The translations under genes and the position numbers were made by a program. From NCBI GenBank assembly GCA_014529385.2, contig CM043942.1, positions 7,689,001-7,753,000 on the forward strand: 64,000 bases of DNA, in the 5' to 3' direction. Shown piece by piece: positions 13,195 through 24,987 of the stretch. The number at the start of each line of letters is the position of its first letter. The first letter of the stretch is position 1. The notes below the pieces were generated by a model. That model ran no database searches and had not been told where the DNA came from. It saw nothing but the letters and a program-made list of their open reading frames with translations. The stretch comes from Adiantum capillus-veneris (taxonomy: Eukaryota; Streptophyta; Polypodiopsida; Polypodiales; Pteridaceae).

Positions 13195-13990
13195 TGATCC
13201 ATCACTACTGGAAGAATCACTATCGTCGGTCTCATGATCGCTAGGGCCACCACCACTGGTCCGAACCGTGGGACTAGACTGTCCCCATCTCCGCGATCGT
13301 CACTATCATGGCTAGTGATCGGGCCGTCGCTCCTCTCAACCTCTCGACGTCGCCCCTTGGCCTCCTATCGAGCCACCTCTGTCATATCAGCCTCGTCATG
13401 CTGCTCATGTATTAGTTAGTGAAATAAAAAAAGAATATATTACAATTACCATGAAAAAACTACAAAGCAAAACAAGGATACGTACAAGTGGATCTGGACT
13501 CTCAGTAAGTGTCTGACACAAAGCGCGGTAGCTGCAGTATGTGGCGTACTCTATCTTCTGTGCCGTCGGTGCACGACCATAGTCTTTCATCTACATTAAG
13601 ATACAACCAAAGACTTATTAATTTATGCATTCAATACTACTATCTTTAAAAGGTAAAATGTGAATGGTCTGTACTCACAAATGTGGCCACAAATCCATCC
13701 CGTCCCATCCGTCCTAGTCTAGATGTGTGACGTAAAGCTACTCTCTTTCGTGTTGTCTCCTATGCAAATTTGAATAAACAAAATAAAATAGATTAGAGAA
13801 AAGTTAGAATCAATCTTGGAAAGTTCATATTAATTCTAATATATATTACCAAAGACACACACCTTTCGTTGGAAAAAATTAATGCGTAGACGCATCTCCT
13901 TGCGAAAGAATTGCCATGTCTCCATGCAAATGGTTGCCTTTCTCTTGTTTGACGGCACCATACAATAGCGTCTGTTTAATTTTTAAATTA
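13195..13990 (-). pseudogene. CACTA accessory ORF, Transposase_24-like, spliced
   Basis: Four minus-strand exons are separated by introns with GT-AG borders at 13760-13862, 13591-13678 and about 13404-13485. Exon text in order: VPSNKRKATICMETWQFFRK with EMRLRINFFQRK; ETTRKRVALRHTSRLGRMGR with DGFVATF; MKDYGRAPTAQKIEYATYCS; and an acidic/Ser-rich C-terminus. The pattern R..N/T.KR..L.HT...GR...F followed by K.YGR.PT matches Transposase_24-type proteins that accompany TNP2 in plant CACTA elements and probably bind element DNA. A TAG interrupts the last exon. It is divergent from the adjacent plus-strand genes. The 5' end lies near or above 13990. Confidence 0.5.
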
Positions 13991-14100
13991 CAATAAGCGT
14001 CAGAATATACCATATAACTTATGAGAATGTTTTGTTACTTTTACTGAATTTTTTATTTTTGTCGTTTGATAAATGTCTCATGTTTTTATGGTAATTGAAA

Positions 14101-14342
14101 TCCAGATTCGGATCAATCAGAGGGTACACCACCACCTCCTACTAGTGGTAGTCGGGGTACACAGAGTTCCAATACTGCATATAAACCCGTTTACGATGAT
14201 TTCTATTATGATGAGCCTATTATATGTTGGTGTGCTCGTTGTTGTGGCACGTATCGCAGGCCACGACGGGAGTGCATTTCACATCAGATGACTTATGGTA
14301 CTTATGAGCAAGCACCACCACCTGAGGAGCGACATCGACCTA
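14101..14342 (+). pseudogene. Possible TNP2 N-terminal exon with Cys-rich segment
   Basis: An open frame after a plausible acceptor (ATCCAG) reads SDQSEGTPPPPTSGSRGTQ, a Tyr/Asp-rich stretch, then CWCARCCGTYRRPRRECISH and EQAPPPEERHRPM. It ends at a potential donor (ATG/GTATTT). The closely spaced cysteines followed by His resemble the short zinc-binding 'transposase-associated' region at the N-terminus of TNP2 proteins. It could instead belong to the following SET-like ORF. No full family match was possible by eye. Confidence 0.4.
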
Positions 14343-14429
14343 TGGTATTTTTCTGATCTCCCATTGTTTGATATAGGAATTTTGAAAATCAAAGATTGAT
14401 ATATATAATGTAACTCGATTATATATATA

Positions 14430-15183
14430 AGTATCTTCACTTGATGACGAGGATGACTTTACTAGCAGTGGTGCACATGTCTCTCGCACACGGCACGGGC
14501 AGGTCATTTGTCAGTTGCAGCTCGAGGTTTCTCGAAATCCTCTACCTCCTGCATTGGAGGCTGAGATGGGTGGAGATCATCTGTTGCCTACTTGTTTACA
14601 AGATCTAGTACAGACCTACGATCGTAGACGATACGGAGGCTAGCAAGGAGGACCACTTCCTTCAGATGGAGTGATTTTTGGCTTTTGGGGAAATCGCTAC
14701 ATGATTGCTCCGTCCACCATCAGTGGAGCGGGACGAGGCGTCTTTATTGCACAGGATTTGCATGTACCCCCTCATTCAAAGGTCACCCTTATGTCTTTTT
14801 GTGGACCTATATATAGATGGGGTCCATGGCATCAGCTCACTCGCTACATCCAAAGCATGACTACTTATGGATTATATCTCAATGCAGCCTCTCTTTCTGC
14901 TAGAGGGATTACACGTGCAGAAGGCCAAAGACTCTATGTTGATGGAAGACCTTAGTTTCAAGGAAACATAGTAGGTTTAATCAATAGTAGTCGAGGGAGA
15001 AGTGCCAGAACCAATTGCACGTTTGTGGAGTGTGAGAATAGTCATAAACCAAGACATATGAGTAGGGATGTACCAAGATATATAGTTGTCCATGCTATTA
15101 AATTATTACGTGCTAGTGATGAATTGCTAGTCAATTATGGATGGCATAGACCTCCACGAGCACCCTTAACAGATGAGGGTTGA
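14430..15183 (+). pseudogene. SET-domain-like protein (predicted lysine methyltransferase fold), disrupted
   Basis: One frame runs about 250 codons from an acceptor near 14431 to TGA at 15181-15183, with internal TAGs at 14641-14643 and 14953-14955. SET-domain landmarks appear in order: APSTISGAGRGVFIAQDL (the G.G.GVFA cofactor-binding motif I); SFCGPIYRWG (compare Y.GE.I); GNIVGLINSS then NCTFVEC (the NH/S..NC pseudoknot strand); and AIKLLRASDELLVNYGWH (A.kdI..GEELL.dYG, with the catalytic-type Tyr). Known SET proteins methylate lysines on histones or other proteins. The pre-SET and post-SET Cys clusters are not evident. The ORF lies on the same strand as, and directly upstream of, the TNP2 exons and inside the CACTA body. 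Both stops are TAG. Motif order and spacing make the fold call fairly good; the function in the element is unknown. Confidence 0.65.
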
Positions 15184-15391
15184 GAGCTCATTGTATACAA
15201 TTCCTAATGTTATTTTGAACTTTTGTACCCTAATTCTACACTTCAATTTGCATTATGTTCCGTACTATCGCTAATTTAATTTGATATTTGTTTTTGTTGT
15301 CTCTAAATGTTATTAAATTCCATGCGCGTTTCTCTCTCCTTTTATATAGAAGCATGCTATTGATAAAATCTTATTTACCTTCAAATATGCA

Positions 15392-18300
15392 GATTCCAGA
15401 TTATGATATTGATAGTGTCACAAATCAACATTCACATGACGTATCTCAAATGTCAACAGAGTGCATGAGGATCCTACGCAGGAGTGATCCTAATACGTAT
15501 GCAAGACTAAAGGAACAATATTCTAAGGACTTTAATGTACGTGATGATATCTTTGATAACGACGATGGCATGGCTGATTTTATTGAGGATTGGCATCAAA
15601 ATGATAGGGCGAGCGATATTCCTAACAACGAGAAGTATCTTTGAGAAGAATCTCTAAAGCATATCTACGCAAGAAGCCAACTGACATGACTAAGTGCAAG
15701 CTTACTTATTCTTAATCTTCAAAACCGTTTTGGATGGAGTAATGTATCCGTTTCAGCACTATTGAAGTATGTATACATCTAACGTATTTATTTGTTACAG
15801 TCTAAACATTGGTGCTTGTTATTGATCATATTTTTAATCAACTTGCAAGCTACTCTCTTAAAAGTTCTTGCCGACAAGCAATTTCCTTCCTACATCACAC
15901 GATGAGGTTAAGAAGATGATAAGTAGTCTTGGACTTGACTATTCTTCCATACAGCCATGTCCCAATGATTGTATTTTATATAGACATCAGTACCAGGACA
16001 GTGTGACGTTCCCAAAATGTCAAATGCCTCGTTATAAAGAGGAGAAAGGTAAGGTCCCTAGAAAGGTATTGAGAAATTTTCCCGTTGGCTCCACGTATAA
16101 AACATATATTTCAAAGTCCCGAATTAGCTAAGCTTATGACATGGGAAGCGGAGCACAACAACAAAGATGGAGTAATGCGAATTCCGCAGAATAGTTCTGC
16201 ATTTGAGCATATTGATTCGCTATGGCCAGATTTCACAAAAGAATCACGCAATTTAAAGATGGGTGTAGCATTAGATTGTGTGAATCCATTTTCTTTAAAA
16301 TCAAGTAAATGGTCTACATGGCCGGTGGAAGTTATTAACTATAATCTACCCCCATATCTCAGTATTAAGAAAGAGCATTTAATGCTCTCACTCTTAATTC
16401 CGGGAAAGCGACAAGTTAAAGACCTGAATGTATATTTGGCTCCTCTCATTGACGATCTTCAAGATTTGTGGAGAGGGATTGATGTCGTGGATATGTCAAG
16501 AAGCATTGGTCAAAGACAGTTCATTATTCGTGAGATTTTAGCATGGACTATCCATGACTTTCCAGGATATGGTTTTTGCTCAGGTAAATGGTTTAGATAT
16601 ATACATTGTCTCGTACATTTTTTGTATATTTATTGCGCTAATCATCTTTGTTATGTTTTTCATGCAGGAATATGTACCAAGGGTTATAAAGCTTGTCATG
16701 TATGGCATGATTGGTTGAGATCGACTTATAGCAAAAACCTCAACAAAAATATATATATCTTCAACACAGACGATTTTCACATGAAGAGCATCATCTATGA
16801 AATAGAAGGCAAGCCATACATTTTAACGGGAGGTAGAAGAAGGGAGATGTCAAATACCAAACACACCAAAGGATTGGTATCTAAAGTGGATTGTTGGACC
16901 CGCTATCAATCTGGAGTCGGAGATCATAAACGGCGATGATGATGATGCTATGAAGGTGCGAGCCAAAGGAAAATGTTCTCTGGCTCAAAATTCTTCAATA
17001 TGGTACACTTTGGAATATTGAAAGGATTTGAAGATATGTCATCTTCTTGATCCTATGCATATATTTAAGAACGTTAGTCATTCGTTATGGCAACACCTTG
17101 TTGTCTTGAAAGACACAGTGGCAGCAAGAAATGACTTAAAGGATCGAACCTCAAAGCCTAATCTACGGCCACTTTCTGATGAAACTGGACGTGAGACAAC
17201 CTATGAGCCTGCCCCATGGGTACTCAGCGTAGAAGAGGTGTAGACTATCAACAAGAGGATTCAATTGATTCGTACACCTATAAGATATGGAGCATCTTGT
17301 CGAAACATGTTCATTTTAGATGACAAGAGCTTGTCTGGTTTAAAAACACATGATTGGCACAATTCTGTGAAGGTAAAGTTTTATCAATCTTCGTAAGTTT
17401 TTATTTTCTTACATGTTTTGTTGATCGGATTAATCATGTATACAGCATGTTCTATCCCTTGTTATTGATGGATGTACTACCCAAGGAGTCCGAGATAAAA
17501 TATATCGCTTTGGATCGCTTGCAAGGTATTTATCGCTCATTAAATTTTAGTATAAAATTTTAGTTGATAAGTTCTTAATTCAAATATATAACTTTAATAT
17601 CTTCTTTCTTTTATTGATAGATGGATTACATCTAAAGAAATTGACAAAGGGTTAATTCCACAAAAGAAGCATAAATGTATAGAACTTCTTTGTTTAATGG
17701 AGAAGGAACTTTCAACCTTCTTTTTTGATATGAAGGTTCATCTGCTAATCAATCTAGTGGATGAGATAGAGCTTGCTGGTGTTGTTTCTACTGGATGGAT
17801 GTTTTGGGCCGAGAGATTTATGGGGAGTACTGAAAGGTTATGTACGTCAAAAAGAAAGACCAGAGGATTCTATAGCAGAAGGATGGATACTTGAAGAATG
17901 CATGTATTACGTTTGTGAATATCTTGAGCGAACCGATTTTGAAGCTCCACGCGTATGGATGAGTCTTCTTCTACCGTGTCAGACGAGGTATTGTCTGGTA
18001 AGGGAGTCCCTTTTCGACTTAAGATCCAAGATAATTTGGATATTTCTACTTTCATTGTCTATAATAGCGAATGCATGCAACAATTTGTTGAGGAGTACGA
18101 GGAGGAACTTGCAAACCAACGAGTTGGCAGACGTAAAAACAGGAGATCCAGACGTCAAACCAACGTAAATAACATCAAAGACGTACCTTCTTTCATGGAT
18201 TGGTTATACACCCGTATGCAACGGGCGGATAGAGATCATGAGACAATCTCAAGGGAACATAGAGAGTTTATGATCGGATGTGAAACAAAGGTAACTTTTG

Positions 18301-19212
18301 GGTTTTGAAAACTTTAAACTAAACAAGCAATATTCCTGTTTTTCTTATATCATTTATATATTGATCTAGGCTCGAATGTATACCAACATGTGGGCTTATA
18401 GTCAACATCTTCGGATAAAAGCTATTGATGACTTACGTCTAACTCAAGATTCTTCGGTTGTTGCCTCTTTCAAGCAATTATCACGTGCAAGTTCAAGAGA
18501 CACAAATCTTGTCGATAGTGAACTTGGTTATGTGGGAACCATAGTCGGCATTTATGAAATATCGTATCGGATCTTCAAACAACAGGTGAATGAAATCCCT
18601 CTTCATACAACAATGACATGTAAATTTCTTGAAGTTATACATAATTCTAAAGTTTTGATTCGTGCATTTTGATAGGTGATTCTGAAGGTGGATTGATTTC
18701 GTGCCGAGTATAAAGGCAATAGTGCCACAATGAGAAGAGGACCGGCCAAATTTTGGTTCGTCGACTCCTCAAAGTTAATGCGTGCAACAAGAGAGCCTTA
18801 TATTCTGCCAACTCATGTTGAGCAAGAGTTCTTTTACAAGAACCCAGATTCTCATCCATGGTGGCAAGTTGTGCATGTCCAACCTAGAGATCGTCAATTG
18901 TTTGATAGCATTGACCCTGAGGAAGCAAATCAGGATGAATTGGTAACATCCTCGATTCTAGACACATCCACGTTAGAGACGTGTGGAATTTTCCTTGCCG
19001 ATCATGATGACATTGTAGATGATGAGAACGACAACCATCCGTACTCTGACACTACAGACACCGAAGAGGAAGAAATAGTGGATGTCAAGCACATGGAGGA
19101 AATGAACGTCAACACAGATCTAACGGCAGAGGAGTTTGAAGAAGTAAACAAAGATAATGAAGATGAGATTTTATTGATGGTTAATCTCAGAGATGACGAT
19201 GAGGACTATTAG
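15392..19212 (+). pseudogene. TNP2-type CACTA transposase, disrupted
   Basis: Exons begin after an acceptor near 15391 (TATGCAG). An acidic N-terminus leads to LLILNLQNRFGWSNVSVSAL. After an intron from about 15771, the Transposase_21 region starts: SLGLDYSSIQPCPNDCILYR and FPKCQMPRYKEE. A one-base frameshift at about 16085 leads to PRIKHIFQSPELAKLM, KMGVALDCVNPF, STWPVEVINYNLPPYL and LMLSLLIPGKRQ. A GT-AG intron of 84 nt (16584-16667) follows, then LDPMHIFKNVSHSLWQH. The DUF4218 signature lies at 17700-17945: MKVHLLINLVDEIELAGVV, GYVRQKERPEDSIAEGWILE, EECMYYVCEYLERTDF. A DUF4216-like segment (DSSKLMRATREPYILPTHVE, PWWQVVHVQPRD) and a long acidic C-terminus end at 19212. A TAG at 17241-17243, a TGA near 18691 and several one-base shifts break it. 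TNP2 binds element ends and cuts and pastes. Confidence 0.85.
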
Positions 19213-19330
19213 CCGTGCATGTCAACTCACAAATCAACCTATATTGGGTAAGATTTAATCTCACAGTAATTCATTTTGTTAAGTCATGATTTTTATTCTT
19301 TTGAAATCTTACTAATAAGGGTGGGTGGTG

Positions 19331-19400
19331 GGGAATCTCGTGGTGATAGCCTCATATGGCTAGTGCCGGGGTTCGATTCCCTTCAGACTCGTTTTTTTTT
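19331..19400 (+). mobile_element. SINE-like tRNA-derived sequence (pol III A/B boxes)
   Basis: A perfect pol III B-box core, GGGTTCGATTCCC, lies at 19369-19381. An A-box-like TCGTGGTGATAGCC occurs about 30-40 nt upstream, and a T run at 19392-19400 could act as terminator. The order and spacing match the head of plant tRNA-derived SINEs. No complete tRNA cloverleaf is apparent, so it is not called a tRNA gene. Confidence 0.45.
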
Positions 19401-19439
19401 CTGTATCTATGTACAAGGTAATCAAAACACGCCACTGCC

Positions 19440-20092
19440 CAATTTACTATTACTATGAGATACGAGGACGCTGCCACCAACAGTGAAGCCCATCTGAAAA
19501 GCCTAGCATTTTTGCATGACAGATCAGCCCTGGCGTTTTTGCATTGCAGATCAGCCCCGGCAGCAGCAGAAGACAGACCAGCCCTAGCGTTAGCAGATTC
19601 CACAGCAAGATAGCAGATCAGCCCTAGCGTTTTTGCATTAGCATAACCATCCAGCGTTTTGCAGATCTACCGCGACGAAACCTAGATCTAGACCAGCGTT
19701 TTCAGTTTTCAGCAGTCAGACTCCGCAGTAGAATCATCGAACCTTGCAGATCTCACCTTCCCGCAACAGTTCCTCGCCGCATGGTCAGATCCACGAGCGT
19801 TTGCAGTTTCAACCCGGAAAAAACGCAGATTTCAGCATCTGCATTTTCAGGGCATCGTCGTTGCATTGTCGTCAGCCGTCGTCATCGACATAGAGTCAGA
19901 ATTCAGCAGATAAAGATTCGCAGATTTCAGCCATGCGTTTTTCAGATTCCAGCCCGTCTCGTCGTCGTCCTCATCATCATCGACATCGTCGGCAAGTCCA
20001 TAGCATTGTAGAGACTGTGCAATCAATAGTAGACCGCTCTCGCCATAGAGAGTGGGGCCTTCGGAGGAGGGTTTGACAACTTTTTGGTGTCG
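19440..20092 (+). repeat. Diverged LTR fragment of the RT-less family, opposite orientation
   Basis: The sequence is the reverse complement of the central part of the LTRs at 25 kb and later. It shares GCAGATCAGCCCTAGCGTTT, CATCGTCGGCAAGTCC, and GAGAGTGGGGCCTTCGGAGG followed by AGGGTTTGACAAC. Homology stops near 20092. Both LTR ends are missing. Confidence 0.75.
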
Positions 20093-23000
20093 TGAGGAGG
20101 GACTGTGAGGAGCCTCAGGAGGATCTGCGGACTGCTACCCCTCGGTCAATGAAGAAATGTCAGTATGCGAGGACAGGTGTAACTCCAAGGTCAACATCTG
20201 GCCTATGCATGAAGCGGATTTTGGTTTTGTTTTTAGCAAACCCGAACCGGATTAAGATTGCTCGAGAGAGAGTCAGAGTGAGGAGTGCGCGATGGGCCTT
20301 GTCTCTTATCTTTCCACTTGCGACGGGGAAGTGCAGGAGTATATGGGAATGCCCTGCACAAAATCCGTTGACTGGGTTATGTGTAATGCAGGGCTACTAC
20401 CCTCTGAGGAGGAGACGTCTGAGAGAATGAAGGAAGAATCTGAACTTTTGGAAGATCTGGCGGAACCAGGTGTAAAGATGGGGGAAGCCCAGGAAATGCG
20501 CAAGACATCGGATGACCCGCTTGAATTAACCTATCATGATTGAATCCCAAAAGGGTTGTTGGAGGTACCGTGCGGGGTGCTGCCTTTATGCTATGCTATA
20601 GGGCTGATCTCCTTGGAGAAGGAGATAACCTCCGCAACTGTTGCAGGAGTGGGGATTTTGGAAGCAAATATCGAACGAGATGTATGGCCAGAAGGGATTA
20701 TTGACAGAGGAGTTTGGGTAGAGCTACCTGATCCTGACCAAAGCGGTGAGACCTTGAAGGTTCCCAATGAGGAACCTAATATAGGCTTGACGAGCTAGGG
20801 ACTTGAGGCGGAACAGGAATCGTGTGACAGGGATATTAAATCATTGGGGCTGTGGGATACAGGACAACCGTGGCATGTTGATTGGATCGCGGATGACGAG
20901 AGTGGTTCTGGCTGGGAGATGCATTGTGTTAGTCCTGTGGAGATTAAACGCGGATTGTTTTTTATGTTTCCGGGAGGAGAGACGGAGGATGCTTATAGCA
21001 TGACTAAGGTCAACACGAAGGTGAATGGACGTGCTTCGTCGAGCCAGAGAGTGCTCACTTTGTGGATTGCTTGGAATGTGTGCCCAGGCACATTACAACC
21101 AGATGGAGGGTGTATGAGTTTATTGGGGATGACATGCGGAGCACCTATGACATGTGGCACGAAGGGATGCCATCGAATTGCGGATGGCGGCCGGGGCTGG
21201 CCTCTTGCCTTGGGCTAATGAGCCCACCATACAAGCCTGCAATAAGGTCGAAGGAGGTCTAATGAGAGTGGAAATGTGCGAGGATCGTTTGATGCACGAT
21301 AGCGCGCAACTGATGCATGATAATGGGGACCCGGGCGATGGATGGCCGAGGGGTCCCCCCTCGTCGAAGGGGACTAAGCAACACGTGGAAGAGCAGTATG
21401 AGTGCGCATGAGAAGACTTTGAATGGTAGAGACCGGACTGATAAGAACGAGCAATGTACTGCATTCATGGTGCTTTGCAATCCAGGTGTGGAAGCACGCA
21501 AAGATGCATGGGAAAAAGACATGCCTGATGTAAGGCACTACTCAGTTGGCGGGTACGCGGGCTTCGGCTATGATGGATGGAGCACAGAAGAACCGGGATA
21601 TGACGGGGATGCGGTGCAAGATGCCATGCATGTGTTGACCCAAACACGCTCCAGGATTATGGAGAGTTCCATCGGGATGTAGATTTCATGCGGTTGGCAA
21701 GTAAGAGAACTAGGAAGGAACTTGAAGGGAAGAAAGCGATGTTGGAGGACGAGCTCCGCCGACAAGAGAAGGGGATAACCTGGCTTATTAGAAGGTTGCT
21801 ATGATGCAGGATAAGTGGGCCGCTGAGTTAGCAATTTCAAAGGAAGAGAGGAATGCTGTCACGTCAAGTGAGGAAGAAACGGAAGGGGATGCTGTTTTGT
21901 TTTGCGAGGATGAAATGGATGAGGAGCGAATAACGAGGAAACTCAAGGAGATGTTTCCTACATATGGAGATGCCTACGATGAGGAAGGTTTGCTGGACTT
22001 CGTCGGATGCGGTGCTGGTCATGACCCATGGGATGGGGATTCAGGGACTCAAGAGTCCGGCAGGTTCATGGAGCAATGCCAGAATGAGGAAAGCGAAGAG
22101 GAATTCCAGGCTGATCGGGTGGATGCCTATAGCCCGCACGACAGGGAAGGGCAAGTGTTGGCAGTGCTGAATGAACTGCTGCATGTGTCAGAAATTGGAA
22201 TTGGGCCAGATGTAAGGTTGGATGAGGCCCAAAAAGATACCCGAGAGGAAGAGCTGTTATGTGGATGATGGTAGTGACAAGGTTTCTAGTGGCGCCAGCA
22301 TGGTGGATGCGAGTTTTTGTGGTACTCCCGGTAAACCAGGTTTCGGGATGTTGGTGGCCAGCGGGCCAGGTGCAATGGGCAGCAATGAATCGAATGAGGA
22401 GATTGAGGAACACCAGGTGGACCCTGCTGATTCCTATTTCCCACATGATGGGGGAAAGTTGAAATATGCGACGCAAAGCGACCTACAGGCTGCTATTTTT
22501 GGTGCGCCCAAGAAGGGGACTGTGGAAGCTCATGGAGGTATGCCTTCTGTATGCGAGAAGTTGGGGGTAGGCAGCCCATTAACTCAAGGTGAGGCGGTGG
22601 ACCTGGAATGTTGCACGGATATTGTGATACTAGGGCGTGAATTGGATTGTGGAGATGCTTGGAATGGGTGGACAGATCCTCCGCAACCAAGTGGAATGAG
22701 CAGGGACTTGCCAGCAATGATGGGTGTGACTTTGACGCGAGTGGTCAGCGATGTACGAGGTGTAGCAGGACGTGATTGGGGGTATGACCTGACAATGAGG
22801 CACGGTGATCGGATCATGGCTGAGGTTATGGAAATGCAAAGGGAAAGGTATTCGGAGTCCTCTTACGGGCTATTCGCTGAGCCGAAACAGTTTAAAGTGG
22901 ACCCTCCGGGAGTGGTCATCATTAGGATACAGTTGAATGAGAGGGTGCAGGTCCTGTTATGGACGCGCATGTATGGGGCTGAGGATGGCACAGATGGTCA

Positions 23001-24250
23001 ATTCTCTGTCATGGTATCCTCGACGAGGTACCCATTGGTGGGAGATGCATGAAGCCTAACTATGGGCAGCTTGAGCTTCCGGGCCTGGCTTGACTGGCCA
23101 GATACGATGCAATCAGAGGGCTGGATGTCCCTTTGCTCGAGGCATCCTGCGATACAGCCGGCGACCTCCCCGATGGTCCCGATGGCATGGACAAGTGACA
23201 TCCGGACTAGAGGCCGAATGAGATGCAGGGATATGACAAAGTGTGGGCCGAGTGTGGGTTCAGAAATGACATTACTTGGGGGTTCTGGGATATAGAACCC
23301 AGATTTATTTTTATGCTCGTGTTTTGGTATTGGAACCTGATGCTCACCAGCAGCAGCATGGTACAGGGCGGCCAGTTGGCTGGTATGGAAGGATGAGAAT
23401 CTCGGACCCGCCTGACTAACGATGCGAATGGGTGGGAAGTTGTTTCTCACACCAGGAGCGGAGGCTCTATGGTGCTTACTGAAGGGGTGGCTGTCGAAGT
23501 GACGGACGGCGACCAGGGCTGCCTGGGTTTGTGGAAAAGGAGCCCCTTTTCGGGTTACTCAATGGAACTGAGCAAGGCCTGCTGCTGCAGGTGAAGATAT
23601 GCGAGTTAGCTGGTAAGTATAATGGAAAAGACAACAGGGGTCTTGTAGTCATGATGACTCACCCTCCAACTCAATTTATAGGGAAGGTGAGTGCGCGCAA
23701 TGACTTCGTATGGGACCCCGGAGAAGGTACCCAATGCTGGGATGCGTTGGATTATGGAACGGTACGCATGCGTGAAGGTGCAGAGATAACAGCAAAAGGG
23801 AATACACGTGGCCGATGCAAGGCTAAGCCAGGGAGTTACAGCCGTTCTCTGGTCTTGATAAGCGAAAGGTGAGCAGACGTGTGGTGTACCTAATGGATCA
23901 GCAGGGGTTGGTTCTACTGCAGGCCACAGATGGCCGCTTCATTCCCCCACGACGAGGCGGAATACAAGAGGATGCGAGACGGTAAAGTGTATTCGATACC
24001 GTGCCAGGAATATTAGGCAGCAAGGAACACGATTGGTTGGCCAATGGTTTCTTTATCTTCAAAGAGGGCTGATCAGCGAGTGGAAGTACTACATGAGTGC
24101 ACACGAGAAAGGTCAGTGTAATAGAGTCCAGACCACTACAACAGGGCGAGGTACTGAAAAGAAAGGGGTAAAACTTTCGGCGGTGTGTGCGAACCCGGTG
24201 AGGTGTCACTCAAAAATACATGGGAGGAAGAGTTGGTGGCTGATGTAATG
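20093..24250 (+). pseudogene. Unidentified coding-like region, GC-richer than surroundings
   Basis: Plus-strand open stretches include 21801-22268 (155 codons; acidic, with DEMDEERITRKLKEMFPTY and YDEEGLLDFVGCGAGHDP) and 22222-23052 (276 codons; VDLECCTDIVILGRELDCGD and GRDWGYDLTMRHGDRIMAEV). Shorter stretches lie at 20292-20543, 20844-21218, 21317-21682 and 23531-23872. The phrase MSAHEK, then V.CNPG or CEPG, then a Lys...Trp-Glu stretch and GFG, appears near 21395-21580 and again near 24090-24290. This suggests an internally repeated ancestral protein. Frames shift repeatedly, so it is decayed. No domain is recognised; it might be the internal region of an unclassified TE or captured host sequence. 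Confidence 0.35.
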
Positions 24251-24880
24251 CACAACCCGTATTGCGAGCAGGCGGGCTTCGGTGAGCACCAGCCCGCGTC
24301 TTATTCGAGTTGCTTCGTTTGGCTAGTGGCTTGGATTGGAGCCACGACAGCAAAATGCGAGGTCAATGATGATAATGGGTATGCTCGGAGAGTGATTATG
24401 CACATGCTTCTGCTCATTAAACGGTGTTGGCCAAGATGGGGCCACTGGACTCGTGGCAGCGAGGCAGCAAATAAACTATACGCTTATTGCTAACAGCAAG
24501 GTAGGGCATCGAAGTGCGAATCTAAAGTGCGGGGGGGGCAGTCGAGCAACTTCGGTTGGTTGATTGCTTGGACCGAGTTTATGAGGTGGATACCTCCTAG
24601 TCATAGAAGTTGTGAAGGCCCAAAGAGGTGCAAAAGGCAGCCTATGATACTCGGCAGCCATTGGGGTATATCGACAGAAGTAATGCATTGCTCGGACAGC
24701 GCAAGGACAAAGAATAGTGAAGCGACTAGATTCCCTTGGCTAGTTGCTTGGACGAAGAGTTTGGCAGCAGTTGCTGAGGCTGAGGCATATTGCTCATGCT
24801 TCTGGACGTTAAGAGATGTTGGCAAGGATGGAATCTCTACAGCCGACATGGCAACGAGGTGATGCATAACAGTTTTGTTT
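24243..24880 (+). repeat. Degenerate repeats encoding FxWLVAWT-like phrases
   Basis: Three related segments encode FVWLVAWIGA (about 24310), FGWLIAWTEF (about 24552) and FPWLVAWTKS (about 24733). Each is associated with a TAATGCA- or TGATGCA-containing boundary (24248, 24681, 24860). CATGCTTCTG also recurs (about 24403 and 24796). The pattern indicates old internal duplications of a short coding module. Confidence 0.5.
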
Positions 24881-24987
24881 CATTTGTCTTTCCTTTAGAC
24901 GGAAGACATACACACCATGTACATTTGATTTGTCTCATAGGCCGGTTTCGGCGTGACATAGACGTTAAAAATCTTTCTTTCTTTCTA

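Larger units (their letters stand above)
13195..19212. mobile_element. CACTA (En/Spm, DTC) DNA transposon, coding body
   Basis: The element is delimited only by its genes: a minus-strand accessory ORF (13195-13990), then a plus-strand Cys-rich exon (14101-14342), a SET-like ORF (14430-15183) and the TNP2 transposase (15392-19212). A candidate 5' terminus is at 10362; no convincing 3' terminus or 3-bp target duplication was found. All ORFs carry stops or single-base frameshifts, so this copy is inactive. Confidence 0.75.

Noticed and set aside
13204-13222. CACTACTGGAAGAATCAC as a CACTA terminus
   Set aside because: It falls inside the Ser/Asp-rich C-terminus of the minus-strand ORF and has no subterminal motif array.
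19331-19400. A functional tRNA gene
   Set aside because: Only pol III boxes are visible; acceptor and anticodon stems could not be paired.
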